From WHSW01 sp963846565 (GTDB taxonomy: Bacteria; Actinomycetota; Thermoleophilia; Solirubrobacterales; 70-9): DNA of 64,000 nt. The stretch spans positions 558,001 through 622,000 of the forward strand of contig CAWJWL010000003.1 of NCBI GenBank assembly GCA_963846565.1, written 5' to 3'. Each line of letters starts with the position of its first letter. Position 1 is the stretch's first letter. Made by a program: the position numbers and the translations under genes. The notes under the pieces are model-generated. The model did not search any database. It saw only the letters and a list, made by a program, of their open reading frames with translations, and had not been told where the DNA came from. Shown here in pieces: positions 51,267 through 62,166 of this stretch.

Positions 51267-52019
51267 CTAGAGCTCCGCGAGCACGGCCTGCAGCTCGTCG
51301 ACGACGTCGCCGTCGAGCTTCACCGTGGCTTCGTCGTCGTAGGGCGTCGGGCCCCTGGGTGACGATGGCGATCCGGCCGCCCGCCGAGAGCGTCAGCCTC
51401 GGGCAGCCCGGCGACCGGGTAGACCTCGAGTGAGGAGCCGACGCAGAGCAGCAGGTCGGCGTTCGACGCACAGCGCCTGCGCCTCGGCCATCGCCGCGCT
51501 CGGGCAGCATCTCGCCGAAGAGGACGACGTCGGGCTTGACCTTGCCCATGCAGCAGGCGCAGGTCGCGACGCCGTCGTCGTCGAAGAGCTCGCCCACGTT
51601 CTCGAGCGGGTAGCTGGCGCCGCAGGTGGTGCAGCTCGAGGTCGCGATCGAGCCGTGGACCTCGACCAGCCGCTCGCTGCCGGCCTTCGCGTGCAGGCGG
51701 TCGATGTTCTGGGTGATCACGCCGTCGAGCGTGCCGCGGCGCTCGAGCTCGGCGAGCGCCTCGTGGGCCGCGTTCGGCTCGCTTCTCGCCGAGGTCGGCG
51801 AAGCGCGGCCGGTAGAAGCTCCAGAAGCGCTTCGTGTCGCGATGGAAGGCGTCGATGTGGGCGACCTCCATCGGATCGACCTTCTCCCACATCCCCTTGC
51901 CCGGGGTGCGGAAGTCGGGGATGCCCGACGGAACGCGAGATCCCGGCGCCGGTCAGCGCGACGACGGAACTCGGCCTCGCGGATGAGATCGGCGACGCCG
52001 CGCGGCGCCGCCCGGTGCG

Positions 52020-52035
<16 letters not shown>
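51267..52035 (-). pseudogene. Sir2-family NAD-dependent deacetylase, broken by seven single-base insertions
   Basis: Reading across frames restores a sirtuin: SVVALTGAGISVPSGIPDFR (NAD-binding motif), GTLDGVITQNIDRLHAKAGS, VEVHGSIATSSCTTCGASYP with CACCMGKVKPDVVLFGEMLP (four zinc Cys and catalytic His), NADLLLCVGSSLEVYPVAGL and AGGRIAIVTQG. Removing one base near each of 51348, 51397, 51467, 51498, 51781, 51935 and 51968 makes one frame of about 245 residues ending at TAG 51267. Every change is an extra base, six of seven G or C. The start is probably GTG 52035. All active-site residues are intact once corrected, which argues for sequence error over decay. Confidence 0.75.
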
Positions 52036-54032
<1,997 letters not shown>

Positions 54033-54117
54033 TCGGTTTTGATCCTCCGGGGGTTCTGAGGGGAAAGAGCCGAGCGGAATCTAGCGGGACAGGCGTCCCA
54101 CCGACCGGACGTCCGGG

Positions 54118-55488
54118 CTACGCGTGCTCAAGCGGCGCGATCGGGTGGTGGAGGTGGAAGACGTTCTCCGGGTCGTACTCGGCCTTGACGGCAGCGAGGC
54201 GCTCGTAGTTCTCGCGCCCGTAGCCGGCGACGACTCGGTCGGCTCCCTCGTCGGGGATGAAGTTGAGATAGACGGCCCCGGTTGAGAACGGCCGCATGTC
54301 CTCGCAGACCGCCCGCGCCCAGGCGATCGCGCGCTCGTCGTCCCCCGGGTCCTCCCAGAGGCCGAATGGGTGGACGACCCAGGCGGCGTCGCGATAAGGC
54401 ATCGGCCAGTCGCCTGCCTGCCGGGCGACCGCCCCGCCGACCGGGAAGGCGATGTGCTGGGTCGGCGACGGGACGATCATCTCCTCGCCCCTGGCGCAGT
54501 AGAGGTCGAGCGCCTCGTCGGGGAACTCGCGCAGGTACTCGGCCGACCAGTAGTTGCGGAAGCCGGGCGGGTCGTCGATCGCACATTGCAGCTCGGCGTA
54601 CGGCATTTCGGCGATCAGCGCGCCCTCGGGCTCGAGCTCGAGGATGGGTGCAAGCACCTCGCGGGCCTCGTCCTCTCCGCCCACGTAGACGACGATCAGT
54701 CCCGCGATCCGCTCGCCGTGCAGATGACTGGGGACAAACTCCTCCGGCGGGCCGGTGAGGTAGGCGAGCCCGCCGCCAAGCTCATCCGGGGCGCCGGCGT
54801 CGACCAGGTCGCGGTAGCGACCGGCGAGCTCCCGTCCCGCATGCGAGGGCCACAGCAGGAGGCCGAATGTCGTCCGCGGCACCTCATGAAGGCGGAAGAC
54901 GAGCTCGGTCGCGACGCCGAAGTTGCCGCCGCCCCCGTGGAGGGCCCAGAACAGCTCCGCGTTCTCGCCGGCGCTCGCCCTGGTGGTGCGCCCATCGGCG
55001 GTGACGAGGGTCACCGCCTCGAGGTTGTCCGCCGCGAGCCCGAACTTGCGCTCGAGCCAGCCCGACCCGCCACCGAGCGTGAGCCCGGCGACGCCGGTGG
55101 TCGAGACGCGGCCGCCGGTGGTCGCGAGGCCATGGAGCTGGCAGGCGCGATCGAAGTCGCTCCAGGTGGCTCCGCCCTGGACGGTGGCGGTGTTCGCCTC
55201 GGGGTCGATGGCGACGGCGTTCATCCGCCGCATGTCGATCACCAGACCCCCGTCGACCGAACTCGCCCCGGCGACGCTGTGGCCGCCTGAACGGATCGCA
55301 ACCTCGAGCCCCTCGGAGCGGGCGTGGGCGAGGGCCGCGGCGACGTCGTCCGCGCTCGCGCACTGTGCGATCAGCGCCGGGCGCCGGTCGATCATCGAGT
55401 TGAAGACGGCCCGCGCCTCGTCGTACCCCCCGCTCTCCGAATCGAACACCGTGCCGCCGAACCCGCTCGCAAGGCTCTCTGTATCCAT
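54118..55488 (-). CDS. FAD-linked oxidoreductase with BBE-type C-terminus
   Basis: A 456-residue FAD-binding (PCMH/VAO family) protein. The flavin domain has AIRSGGHSVAGASSVDGGLV, with His for covalent FAD, VQGGATWSDFDRACQLHGLA, GLTLGGGSGWLERKFGLAAD and LFWALHGGGGNFGVATELVF. The C-terminal berberine-bridge-like element reads YGRENYERLAAVKAEYDPEN and ends VFHLHHPIAPLEHA. Such enzymes oxidise diverse sugars, alkaloids and polyketides; the substrate is unknown. It is intact and marks the end of the frameshifted stretch. Confidence 0.92.
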   Translation of the reverse strand: MDTESLASGFGGTVFDSESGGYDEARAVFNSMIDRRPALIAQCASADDVAAALAHARSEGLEVAIRSGGHSVAGASSVDGGLVIDMRRMNAVAIDPEANTATVQGGATWSDFDRACQLHGLATTGGRVSTTGVAGLTLGGGSGWLERKFGLAADNLEAVTLVTADGRTTRASAGENAELFWALHGGGGNFGVATELVFRLHEVPRTTFGLLLWPSHAGRELAGRYRDLVDAGAPDELGGGLAYLTGPPEEFVPSHLHGERIAGLIVVYVGGEDEAREVLAPILELEPEGALIAEMPYAELQCAIDDPPGFRNYWSAEYLREFPDEALDLYCARGEEMIVPSPTQHIAFPVGGAVARQAGDWPMPYRDAAWVVHPFGLWEDPGDDERAIAWARAVCEDMRPFSTGAVYLNFIPDEGADRVVAGYGRENYERLAAVKAEYDPENVFHLHHPIAPLEHA

Positions 55489-55566
55489 GGTCTATCCCTC
55501 CAACTGAGTGGTCGGCCCCACCCTAACGCGCGGTGGTTGAGATTCGTGTCGTTTGCGCCGCGGTCG

Positions 55567-56040
55567 TTACGCGCTGGGGTTCACGTCCACGAGGGCAGCT
55601 GCCTCCTCCGCCTCCTGTTTGAAGCGCACCAGGGTGCGCTGGAGCGATTGCCGCACCTGGCCGCGGACGAAGAGCCTGTCGGTGAGCCCCTTGAACGGTC
55701 CGCCGCCGCCGGCAATCCGGTACTCGAACGTCAGCGTCACCCGTGTCCCCTCGCCCTCCACCACGAACGCCGAGGTCAGCTCTCCGGCGCTCTCGGGGTC
55801 CGAGAACTCGATCCGGTGGCGCGTCCTGGGTGAATGCTCGACGACGCGCTCCTCCACTCTCCCGCGCCCGGCGGCGTTCGAGAGCCAGACGAGGGTCCCG
55901 CCGACCTCCGGGTAGCCCTCGGCGGACTCCACGGAGCCGAAGCCGTCGACCCAGGCCCGCCAGCCCCGCGGCTCGAAATAGTGACCCCAGGTCTCCGCCA
56001 AGGAGGCATCAACGAGAACGGATTCAGTGAGCTCCGCCAC
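55567..56040 (-). CDS. SRPBCC family protein
   Basis: A 157-residue START-like protein: AELTESVLVDASLAETWGHY, WVDGFGSVESAEGYPEVGGT, HRIEFSDPESAGELTSAFVV and TRVTLTFEYRIAGGGGPFKG, then a C-terminal helix VRQSLQRTLVRFKQEAEEAA. Typical of actinobacterial polyketide cyclase/dehydrase-fold proteins that bind hydrophobic ligands. It lies 78 bases upstream of the FAD oxidoreductase on the same strand and may be its partner. Confidence 0.75.
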   Translation of the reverse strand: MAELTESVLVDASLAETWGHYFEPRGWRAWVDGFGSVESAEGYPEVGGTLVWLSNAAGRGRVEERVVEHSPRTRHRIEFSDPESAGELTSAFVVEGEGTRVTLTFEYRIAGGGGPFKGLTDRLFVRGQVRQSLQRTLVRFKQEAEEAAALVDVNPSA

Positions 56041-56146
56041 AACCGCAGCCTATGGGGCTGGCGGGGTGGATCCACAGAACATCCCGCAGCATGGACGCGA
56101 GGACGTTCCGGGGATCCACCTCCCCGGCCCCAACTCCTGGTGTGAC

Positions 56147-57307
56147 CTACGGAATCGCGACCACCACCTCGCAGTTGACGCCGGCGTCCACCCCCTTGTC
56201 ACCCCGGCAGTCGTCGATCTCGCTGCCGCCATCGAGCGAGTCGTCGCCGCCGCCGCCACTGAGCGCGTCGTCGCCGGCCCCGCCGATCACCGAGTCGGTG
56301 CCGACATCACCGCGCAGGATGTCCGCGCCATCGCCGCCGTCGATCACGTCGCTGCCATGGGACCCCTCGATCACATTGGGAGCGGCGTTGCCGATCAGCG
56401 TGTCCTCCTCGAGGGTGCCGGCGATGCGCTCGAACGTCGTCGACACGTTGTCGCCCTCGCACTGCGACGGGCAGTTGCGGCCGTCGTTGGCGAGGTCGTC
56501 GAGACTGACGCGGACGCCCGTCCGGGAGCCGCCGTAGTCGATGGCGTCCCCGCCCTCGCCGCCGGCGTACTCATCGGCGAGGCCGTCGGAGTACGCGTAG
56601 ACGACGTCGTTGCCGGCGCCGCCGTCGACCGTGTCAGCGCCGCCCTGGTCCCAGATCCCGTCGTTGCCGGCGCCGCCCGCGACGTCGTCGTCGCCCTTGC
56701 CACCGTCGAGCGTGTCGCGCGACCCCGCCGGGCCCGCCGGGTCACCGATCAGCTCGTCGTCGTCGGGGCCGCCGTCGAGATCATCGCTCTCGGCTCCGCC
56801 AACCAGGCGGTCCGCCCCGGGGCCGCCCTCGATGTTGTCGCGGCCGCCGCCGCCGATCAGCTCGTCGGCGTCCTCGCCGCCCTCGATCCACTCGTCGTCG
56901 GCGCCGCCGCGAATCCGGTCCTCGCCGTCGCCGCCCTCGTACTGGTCCTCTCCCCCGCCGCCGTCGAGCTCGTCGTCGCCGCTGCCGCCGAGGAAGTTCT
57001 CAGCGCCCCTGCCGCCTCGGAGGCGGTCATCGCCCTCGCCGCCGTCGAGCTCGTACGCCTCGCCTGGCGCGCAGACGAGATCATCGCCGCCGAGGGCGCG
57101 GATGACCCCATACGCCTTCGAGTAGATCACGTCGTTGCCCTCGGTGCCGATGATCCGGTCCCGCTCGTCGGGCTTGATCACGGTCGCCTTCTTGCCGAAG
57201 CACTTCGGCGCCTTCGCCTCGGCGCCGGCCGCCGTCAGCATCGCGATCGATGCCGCGGTGGTCAGCGCCACCAGAGCCGCCCTGGTCCTCGTGTCGTTGA
57301 GCTTCAT
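56147..57307 (-). CDS. Secreted RTX-like repeat protein (calcium-binding type)
   Basis: From ATG 57305-57307 the product is 386 residues, with a signal peptide (TRTRAALVALTTAASIAMLT, then AAGAEA). Nearly all of the rest is made of about twenty RTX-like nonapeptides of the form GGxGxDxUx, for example GGEGDDRLRGGRGAENFLGG and GGAGNDVVYAYSDGLADEYA. Two cysteine pairs stand at the ends (KCFGKK and LVCAPG; DDCRGD and NCEVVV), and one at NCPSQCEGD. It has no enzymatic domain. A calcium-folding beta roll on or near the cell surface is expected. The open frame upstream of 57307 is not coding. Confidence 0.82.
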   Translation of the reverse strand: MKLNDTRTRAALVALTTAASIAMLTAAGAEAKAPKCFGKKATVIKPDERDRIIGTEGNDVIYSKAYGVIRALGGDDLVCAPGEAYELDGGEGDDRLRGGRGAENFLGGSGDDELDGGGGEDQYEGGDGEDRIRGGADDEWIEGGEDADELIGGGGRDNIEGGPGADRLVGGAESDDLDGGPDDDELIGDPAGPAGSRDTLDGGKGDDDVAGGAGNDGIWDQGGADTVDGGAGNDVVYAYSDGLADEYAGGEGGDAIDYGGSRTGVRVSLDDLANDGRNCPSQCEGDNVSTTFERIAGTLEEDTLIGNAAPNVIEGSHGSDVIDGGDGADILRGDVGTDSVIGGAGDDALSGGGGDDSLDGGSEIDDCRGDKGVDAGVNCEVVVAIP

Positions 57308-57458
57308 CGCTGCCTTCCTATCCCCCGCCGTGGCGGGATCTGAGTTCGGATTGAGGTTCGGCGATCGGCGGCGGGGCCGGAAGGGGTACTTGGGGTGATC
57401 AGGGCGCACCGAGGTGCGCTCCTCGGCACCTTGGTGTGAACGCAGGTAAGTTGCGGCC

Positions 57459-58136
57459 ATGGAGGGGCCAGTCGGTGCGAGCCCGCCCTCGGCGGCGGAC
57501 CTGAAGGCGCGGATCGAGGCCGAGCGCCGGGGCAAGCCGTTCCTGATCTGCCGCGACCACGCGGGCGAGCGGCTGCTCACCCTCGAGGCCGAGGTCGAGC
57601 GGGTCACCGTCGGTCGTGGCGACGAGGTCGACGTCACGTTCGATGACGAGCAGGTCTCCCGCCTGCATGCCGAGGTCGAGCGGATCGCCGGCGAGTGGAC
57701 GGTCTCCGACGACGGCCTCTCGCGCAACGGCTCCTTCCTCAACGGCGAGCGGGTCTCGGGTCGCCGGCGGCTCGGCGACGGCGACGTGCTCACCTTCGGC
57801 GACAGCGAGGTGATCTTCCGCGCTCCGATCCCACCGCCCGGTGACGCCACGGTCGCCGCGCCCGACCGCCCCGAACCGGCGGAGCTGACGCAGACGCAGC
57901 GCAAGGTCCTGATCGCGCTCTGCCGCCCGTTCCGCGACGGCAGCGCCTACGCCACCCCGGCCACCAACCAGCAGGTCGCCGACGAGGTCTTCCTCTCGCT
58001 GGACGCGGTCAAGGGACACCTGCGCACCCTGTTCGAGAAGTTCGCCGTCGGCGATCTGCCGCAAAACCAGAAGCGCGTGCGCCTGGTCGAGCTGGCGCTG
58101 AAGAGCGGCGCGATCTCGATGCGCGACCTCGGATGA
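57459..58136 (+). CDS. FHA-domain protein with C-terminal winged-helix domain
   Basis: A 225-residue protein. The FHA domain (about 30-120) carries VTVGRGDEVDVTFDDEQVSR LHAEV and SDDGLSRNGSFLNGERV, the phosphothreonine-binding Arg, Ser and Asn. A Pro-rich linker leads to a helix-turn-helix region LTQTQRKVLIALCRPFRDGS and ATNQQVADEVFLSLDAVKGH LRTLFEKF, similar to LuxR/response-regulator output helices. The stop overlaps the kinase start (ATGA), so it is probably a phosphothreonine-reading DNA-binding partner of that kinase. Confidence 0.85.
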   Translation: MEGPVGASPPSAADLKARIEAERRGKPFLICRDHAGERLLTLEAEVERVTVGRGDEVDVTFDDEQVSRLHAEVERIAGEWTVSDDGLSRNGSFLNGERVSGRRRLGDGDVLTFGDSEVIFRAPIPPPGDATVAAPDRPEPAELTQTQRKVLIALCRPFRDGSAYATPATNQQVADEVFLSLDAVKGHLRTLFEKFAVGDLPQNQKRVRLVELALKSGAISMRDLG

Positions 58137-60049
58137 CCACGGCCGGCGGGGGCGGCGCCGGCGAGCCCGGGATCGGCTCGGAGTTCGCGGGACACCGGCT
58201 CGACTCGGTTCTCGGACGGGGCGGCATGGGGATCGTCTACCGCGCCCTCCATCTGGCCCTCGACCGGCCCCGGGCGCTCAAGCTCGTGGCCCCCGCCCTC
58301 TCCGCCGACGAGCGCTTCCGCGAACGCTTCCGGCGCGAGTCGCGCCTCGCGGCTTCGATCGAGCACCCGAACGTGATCCCCGTCCACGAGGCCGGCGAGA
58401 GCGAGGGCCAGCTCTACCTCTCGATGCGGCTGGTCGAGGGCACCGACCTCCGAGAGCTCGTGACCTCCACCGGCCCGCTCACCGAGTCCGCCGTGGTCCA
58501 GGTCGTGACGGCGATCGGCGCGGCGCTCGACGCGGCACACGGAGCCGGGCTCATCCACCGTGACGTGAAGCCGGCGAACGTGCTGGTCGGCGCCGGCGGC
58601 GACTCGGGCCGCATCTTCCTCACCGACTTCGGCATCAGCCGCACCGAGGCGGCCGGCGAAACCGTGACCCGGACGGGCGAGCTCCTCGGCACCGCGGGAT
58701 TCGTGGCGCCGGAGCAGATCGCCGGCGACCCGGTCGACCACCGCGCCGACCTGTACGCGCTCGGCGCGGTCGCCTACTTCGCGCTCACGGCCGAGCCGCC
58801 GTTCGTTCGCGAGAGCGAGCTCGCGACTCTGTTCGCGCACGCGAACGCGCCTCGGCCGCGCGCGACCGAGCACCGCCAGGGGCTCGCGCCCGGCGTCGAC
58901 GCCGTCCTCGGACGCGCGCTCGCCATCGACCCCGATCACCGCTACGCCTCGGGAGCGGCATTCGCGGAGGCGCTCATGAACGCGCTGGCGGGCGGCGAGA
59001 CCGCGCCGCTCGTCCCGGCAGTCGGCCGTCGCCCGGGCCTGGCGGCCCAGCGCTCGCGCCGCTGGCCCCTCGCCGTCGGCGCGGTGGCGCTGCTCGCCGC
59101 CGGGGTCGCGGCCGCCCTCGTCGTGAGCGGGAACGACAAGGCTGACGAAGGCGGACAGCGCGAGACGACGAGCGCGCCGGCGGTCGACCAGCCGCGCGCC
59201 GCGGCTCCGATCGGCGTCGGCGCAGGCCCCGCCGGTCTCACGGTCGGCGACCTCAAGGTCTGGGTCGCGGCACGCGGGGGCGATGAGGTGAACGGAATCG
59301 ACCTCGCGACGTCGACGGTCGACGAGCCGCCGATCATCGTCCCCGACCCGGTCGCCGTCGCCGTGGGACACGGCTCGATCTGGGCGATCAGCGACGCGGA
59401 CGACACCCTCTACCGGCTCGATCCGGCCGAGGGAGCCGAGCCGCTGCCGATCTCCCTTCCCAGCGGCGGCGCGCCCTCCGACATCGCGGTCGACGCGGAG
59501 TGGGTGTGGGTCACCGACGAGAGCGCCGGGACGGTTTCGCGATTCGACCCGGCGGCTCCCTCGGCGGCCCCCGAGGTCGAGGAGCTGGTTCCGGGGCTCC
59601 GCGCCCTCGCCACCGGCCTGGGCAGCGTCTGGGTCGTCAACGTCGAGCAGGCAACGGTCTCGCGCATCGACCCTGCGAACGGGCGGCGTGATGGGAGCCC
59701 GATCGAGCTCCCGGAGGGTCGTCCGAGCGACATCGCGGTCGGCGAGGGCTCGGTGTGGGTGAGCGACAACCTCAACGGGACCGCGCTCGAGATCGATCCG
59801 GACTCCGGGGCGGTCGCCGGAGAGCCGTTCACGGTCGGCGACCTCCCGCGCGGGATCAAGGCCGGCCTCGGCTACGTCTGGGTCGCGCTCGGCGGCGAGG
59901 ACGCGGTCGCCCGGATCGATCCCGGCTCGCATGAGCCGGTCGGGGATCCGACCCCGGTCGGCGACGATCCGGCCGACATCGCCCTGGGGACCGACTCGGT
60001 CTGGACGGCGAACCAGGAGGATTCCACCGTGACCAGGATCGATCCATGA
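58133..60049 (+). CDS. Transmembrane serine/threonine protein kinase with extracellular beta-propeller
   Basis: A 638-residue PknB-type kinase. The kinase domain (about 20-280) holds VLGRGGMGIVYRALH (glycine loop), ALKLVAP (Lys), LIHRDVKPANVLV (catalytic loop), LTDFGISRTE (DFG) and GTAGFVAPEQIAGD. One transmembrane segment lies at about 308-327 (RWPLAVGAVALLAAGVAAAL). The external part of about 290 residues is a six- or seven-bladed NHL/YVTN-like propeller (SIWAISDADDTLYRLDPAEG, AEWVWVTDESAGTVSRFDPA, SVWVVNVEQATVSRIDPANG). It overlaps the FHA gene and the next gene by 4 bases each. Confidence 0.9.
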   Translation: MTTAGGGGAGEPGIGSEFAGHRLDSVLGRGGMGIVYRALHLALDRPRALKLVAPALSADERFRERFRRESRLAASIEHPNVIPVHEAGESEGQLYLSMRLVEGTDLRELVTSTGPLTESAVVQVVTAIGAALDAAHGAGLIHRDVKPANVLVGAGGDSGRIFLTDFGISRTEAAGETVTRTGELLGTAGFVAPEQIAGDPVDHRADLYALGAVAYFALTAEPPFVRESELATLFAHANAPRPRATEHRQGLAPGVDAVLGRALAIDPDHRYASGAAFAEALMNALAGGETAPLVPAVGRRPGLAAQRSRRWPLAVGAVALLAAGVAAALVVSGNDKADEGGQRETTSAPAVDQPRAAAPIGVGAGPAGLTVGDLKVWVAARGGDEVNGIDLATSTVDEPPIIVPDPVAVAVGHGSIWAISDADDTLYRLDPAEGAEPLPISLPSGGAPSDIAVDAEWVWVTDESAGTVSRFDPAAPSAAPEVEELVPGLRALATGLGSVWVVNVEQATVSRIDPANGRRDGSPIELPEGRPSDIAVGEGSVWVSDNLNGTALEIDPDSGAVAGEPFTVGDLPRGIKAGLGYVWVALGGEDAVARIDPGSHEPVGDPTPVGDDPADIALGTDSVWTANQEDSTVTRIDP

Positions 60050-61155
60050 ACCGTCGCCTCGCCCCATTTGCCGTGCTCGCCGCGCTCGCCGGCGCGGCTG
60101 CCACCGCTGCCCCGGCGGACCGCCCGGCGGTCGACGCGGCGACGACCGGGAAGAACTCCGAGCTGCGAAAGACCGTTCCGGTGACGGAGCGGCGCGGGCA
60201 GAGGTCGCGGATCGTGCTCTCGATGGGCCCGGGCGGCCTCAGCGGCCTCAGCACCGGCGATCGGCTCGAGCTCTCCTCGGAGGTCCAGGTGACGGTCGAC
60301 TGCACGAAGCAGGAGCCGCGCTGCGCCGGCCGTCCGTACCGCTTCGACCCGACCGTGATCGTGACCCTGGAGCTGGCCCCGCGCCGCGGCCTCGGGGGAC
60401 CCTCGCGGGTGGTCGCGCGCCGCAAGCTCAGCTGCGGTCAGCAGGAGCCCCTCCGCCAGCACCACTGCCCGGTCGTCTTCGACACGATGCTCGCCGTCGG
60501 CGACAACTTTCCCTGCCGCCTCGACCGCTGCTTCGCGAACCTCGTCGTCTCCGCTCACAGCCGCAAGGCGCGGGGCGGCGAGCGGGTGATCATCGGGGCG
60601 AACAAGCCCAACGGCCGCATCGTCCAGGACAAGAGCCGCCTGAACGCGGTTCGCATCGGACCCGAGGCGAAGTTGGAGCGCCTCCGCTCGACCAAGCTGC
60701 GAAACCGCTCCGTGCGCCTGCGTCCGCGGCGCAAGGTGATCCTCTCGCGCCGGGTCGACGGGCTCGAGCGCGGCGACGTGCTCGCCGTCTCGGGTGACTT
60801 CCGCTCCGACGTGCGGCACCTCGGCTACAGCGCCCTCGTCGGCGCCGAGCTGGTCGCCGCTCGCGGCCCGCTGGCGACCTCGCCCAGTCGGCTCATCCGC
60901 CGCTCGGTTTCGCAGCAGGGCCAGATCAGCCCGATCAACGGCACCAACTGCACGCCGATGGACTCCCCCTGCCCAACGCGCAAGGTCGGGGTCTTGATCG
61001 TCCGCCGCGACCTCGTCGGTGACTCGGGTGCGAGCACCCCGCTGTTCGTCAACCTGGTCATGCGGACGAAGCAGAAGCGGGTCGAGCGCGAGCACGGAGC
61101 CCGCCTTCGCATCGAGCGGGCCGGGGGCCTGCTCGTGCGCCACTACTCGCCGTAG
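60046..61155 (+). CDS. Secreted protein of unknown function in the kinase operon
   Basis: A 369-residue protein with a signal peptide (MNRRLAPFAVLAALAGAAAT, then AAPADRPA). It is basic and beta-rich with repeated RKVILSRRVDGLERGDVLAV and LSGLSTGDRLELSSEVQVTV motifs, which may be two copies of one domain, and six cysteines in pairs (VDCTKQEPRCAGRPYRFDPT, NFPCRLDRCFANLVV, GTNCTPMDSPCPTRKV). Translation is coupled to the kinase gene (ATGA overlap). It is probably an external partner or substrate of the kinase pathway. The end overlaps the convergent PadR gene by 13 bases. Confidence 0.7.
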   Translation: MNRRLAPFAVLAALAGAAATAAPADRPAVDAATTGKNSELRKTVPVTERRGQRSRIVLSMGPGGLSGLSTGDRLELSSEVQVTVDCTKQEPRCAGRPYRFDPTVIVTLELAPRRGLGGPSRVVARRKLSCGQQEPLRQHHCPVVFDTMLAVGDNFPCRLDRCFANLVVSAHSRKARGGERVIIGANKPNGRIVQDKSRLNAVRIGPEAKLERLRSTKLRNRSVRLRPRRKVILSRRVDGLERGDVLAVSGDFRSDVRHLGYSALVGAELVAARGPLATSPSRLIRRSVSQQGQISPINGTNCTPMDSPCPTRKVGVLIVRRDLVGDSGASTPLFVNLVMRTKQKRVEREHGARLRIERAGGLLVRHYSP

Positions 61156-61577
61156 AGCTCGCGCTTGATCAGGCCCACCGAGCGGATCACCGAGTCGAGG
61201 AACGGCTCGAGTGCAGCCGCGAGGCGCGCATGCTCCTTCCGGCCGGCGGCGGTGATCTTGTAGTACCGGCGCGAGCGCCGGTCCGGATGCTCCCACTCCC
61301 CGACGATCATCCCGTCCGCCTCGAGCTGGCGCAGGAGCGGGTAGATCGTGTTCGGGTTGACGGAGATCACACCCTCGGTGATCCGCTCGATCTCCTCGAT
61401 CAGCCGGTTGCCGTACTGGGGCTCGCGCTCGGCGAGATGCAGGACGAGCAGCGGAAAGAGGTCACGGCGGCGGATCTCGCCGCCGAAGACGTCCATCGAG
61501 CGCCCCGACGGCCGACCCGGCTCACGCGAACGGGCCTTGGCGACCGCGTCCGCGACCGGCTTCGACGTGCGCGCCAT
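61143..61577 (-). CDS. PadR family transcriptional regulator
   Basis: A 144-residue winged-helix regulator: LFPLLVLHLAEREPQYGNRL, IEEIERITEGVISVNPNTIY, PLLRQLEADGMIVGEWEHPD RRSRRYYKITAAGRKEHARL. It has the typical short PadR layout with a dimerising C-terminal helix. About 30 basic residues precede it. PadR proteins repress nearby genes in response to small phenolic or hydrophobic ligands; no obvious transporter target is beside it. It is divergent from the small membrane protein gene at 61705, a possible target. Confidence 0.88.
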   Translation of the reverse strand: MARTSKPVADAVAKARSREPGRPSGRSMDVFGGEIRRRDLFPLLVLHLAEREPQYGNRLIEEIERITEGVISVNPNTIYPLLRQLEADGMIVGEWEHPDRRSRRYYKITAAGRKEHARLAAALEPFLDSVIRSVGLIKRELYGE

Positions 61578-61704
61578 CGGCTTCGACTCTACGCGCCCGT
61601 CAGGCGCTCTGTGTCGCTCGCCCGTACGTGACCGCGCTCACTGACGCCCTTGGCCAGGGCGCTTAGGTTGACCTCGTTCCGTCTGCAACGAGGAGAGGCC
61701 AGAT

Positions 61705-61953
61705 ATGGCGAACATGACCGTCAACGATCGCAACCAGTTCGACCGGGTCGAGCTGGCGGTTCCGTCGACCGGGGTCGGCGTCCGCAACCGCAAGCTGCTC
61801 GGCGCGTTCACGGTGCTCGCGTTCGCGGTCCTCGTCGCCCTCTCCTACGCCGCGGTGTCCTATCTCGACAGCTGGGCGCGGGTCGCCGTACTCGGGGGGA
61901 TCGTGATGACGACAGTGGGGGCCATGATCGCGCTCGATCCGCGCCGGCCGTAG
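61705..61953 (+). CDS. Small membrane protein of unknown function
   Basis: An 82-residue protein starting at ATG with AGGAGAGG about 12 bases before. It has two hydrophobic helices (LGAFTVLAFAVLVALSYAAV and WARVAVLGGIVMTTVGAMIA) after a soluble N-terminal 30 residues. I do not recognise it. It is divergent from the PadR gene and followed by a strong terminator, so it is probably expressed alone and perhaps under PadR control. Confidence 0.6.
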   Translation: MANMTVNDRNQFDRVELAVPSTGVGVRNRKLLGAFTVLAFAVLVALSYAAVSYLDSWARVAVLGGIVMTTVGAMIALDPRRP

Positions 61954-62021
61954 AGAGCTTCGTCGCAGCAAGGGGGCTTCCCGACCCTTCGGGGGGAAGT
62001 TCGGGAAGGCAGACGATGGGC

Positions 62022-62048
62022 TGAGGCCCCGCCTTGAGCGGGGCCTCA
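62022..62048 (+). terminator. Hairpin terminator after the small membrane protein
   Basis: A perfect 11-bp stem TGAGGCCCCGC / GCGGGGCCTCA around a 5-base loop, 69 bases after the stop. Confidence 0.7.
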
Positions 62049-62166
62049 CGCCGTTCCGGAACCAGCGGGGGCGGAGTCCGGCGCGTAGGAGCTCGAACGT
62101 CCCGGACTATGCGCCTGAGGGGTCTCCGGGACGTTGGATGAAGTCCCACGGGATACTTCGGGGACC

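Noticed and set aside
57947..60067. 706-residue open frame antisense to the kinase
   Set aside because: Same compositional artefact; the plus strand has full kinase motifs and coupled neighbours.
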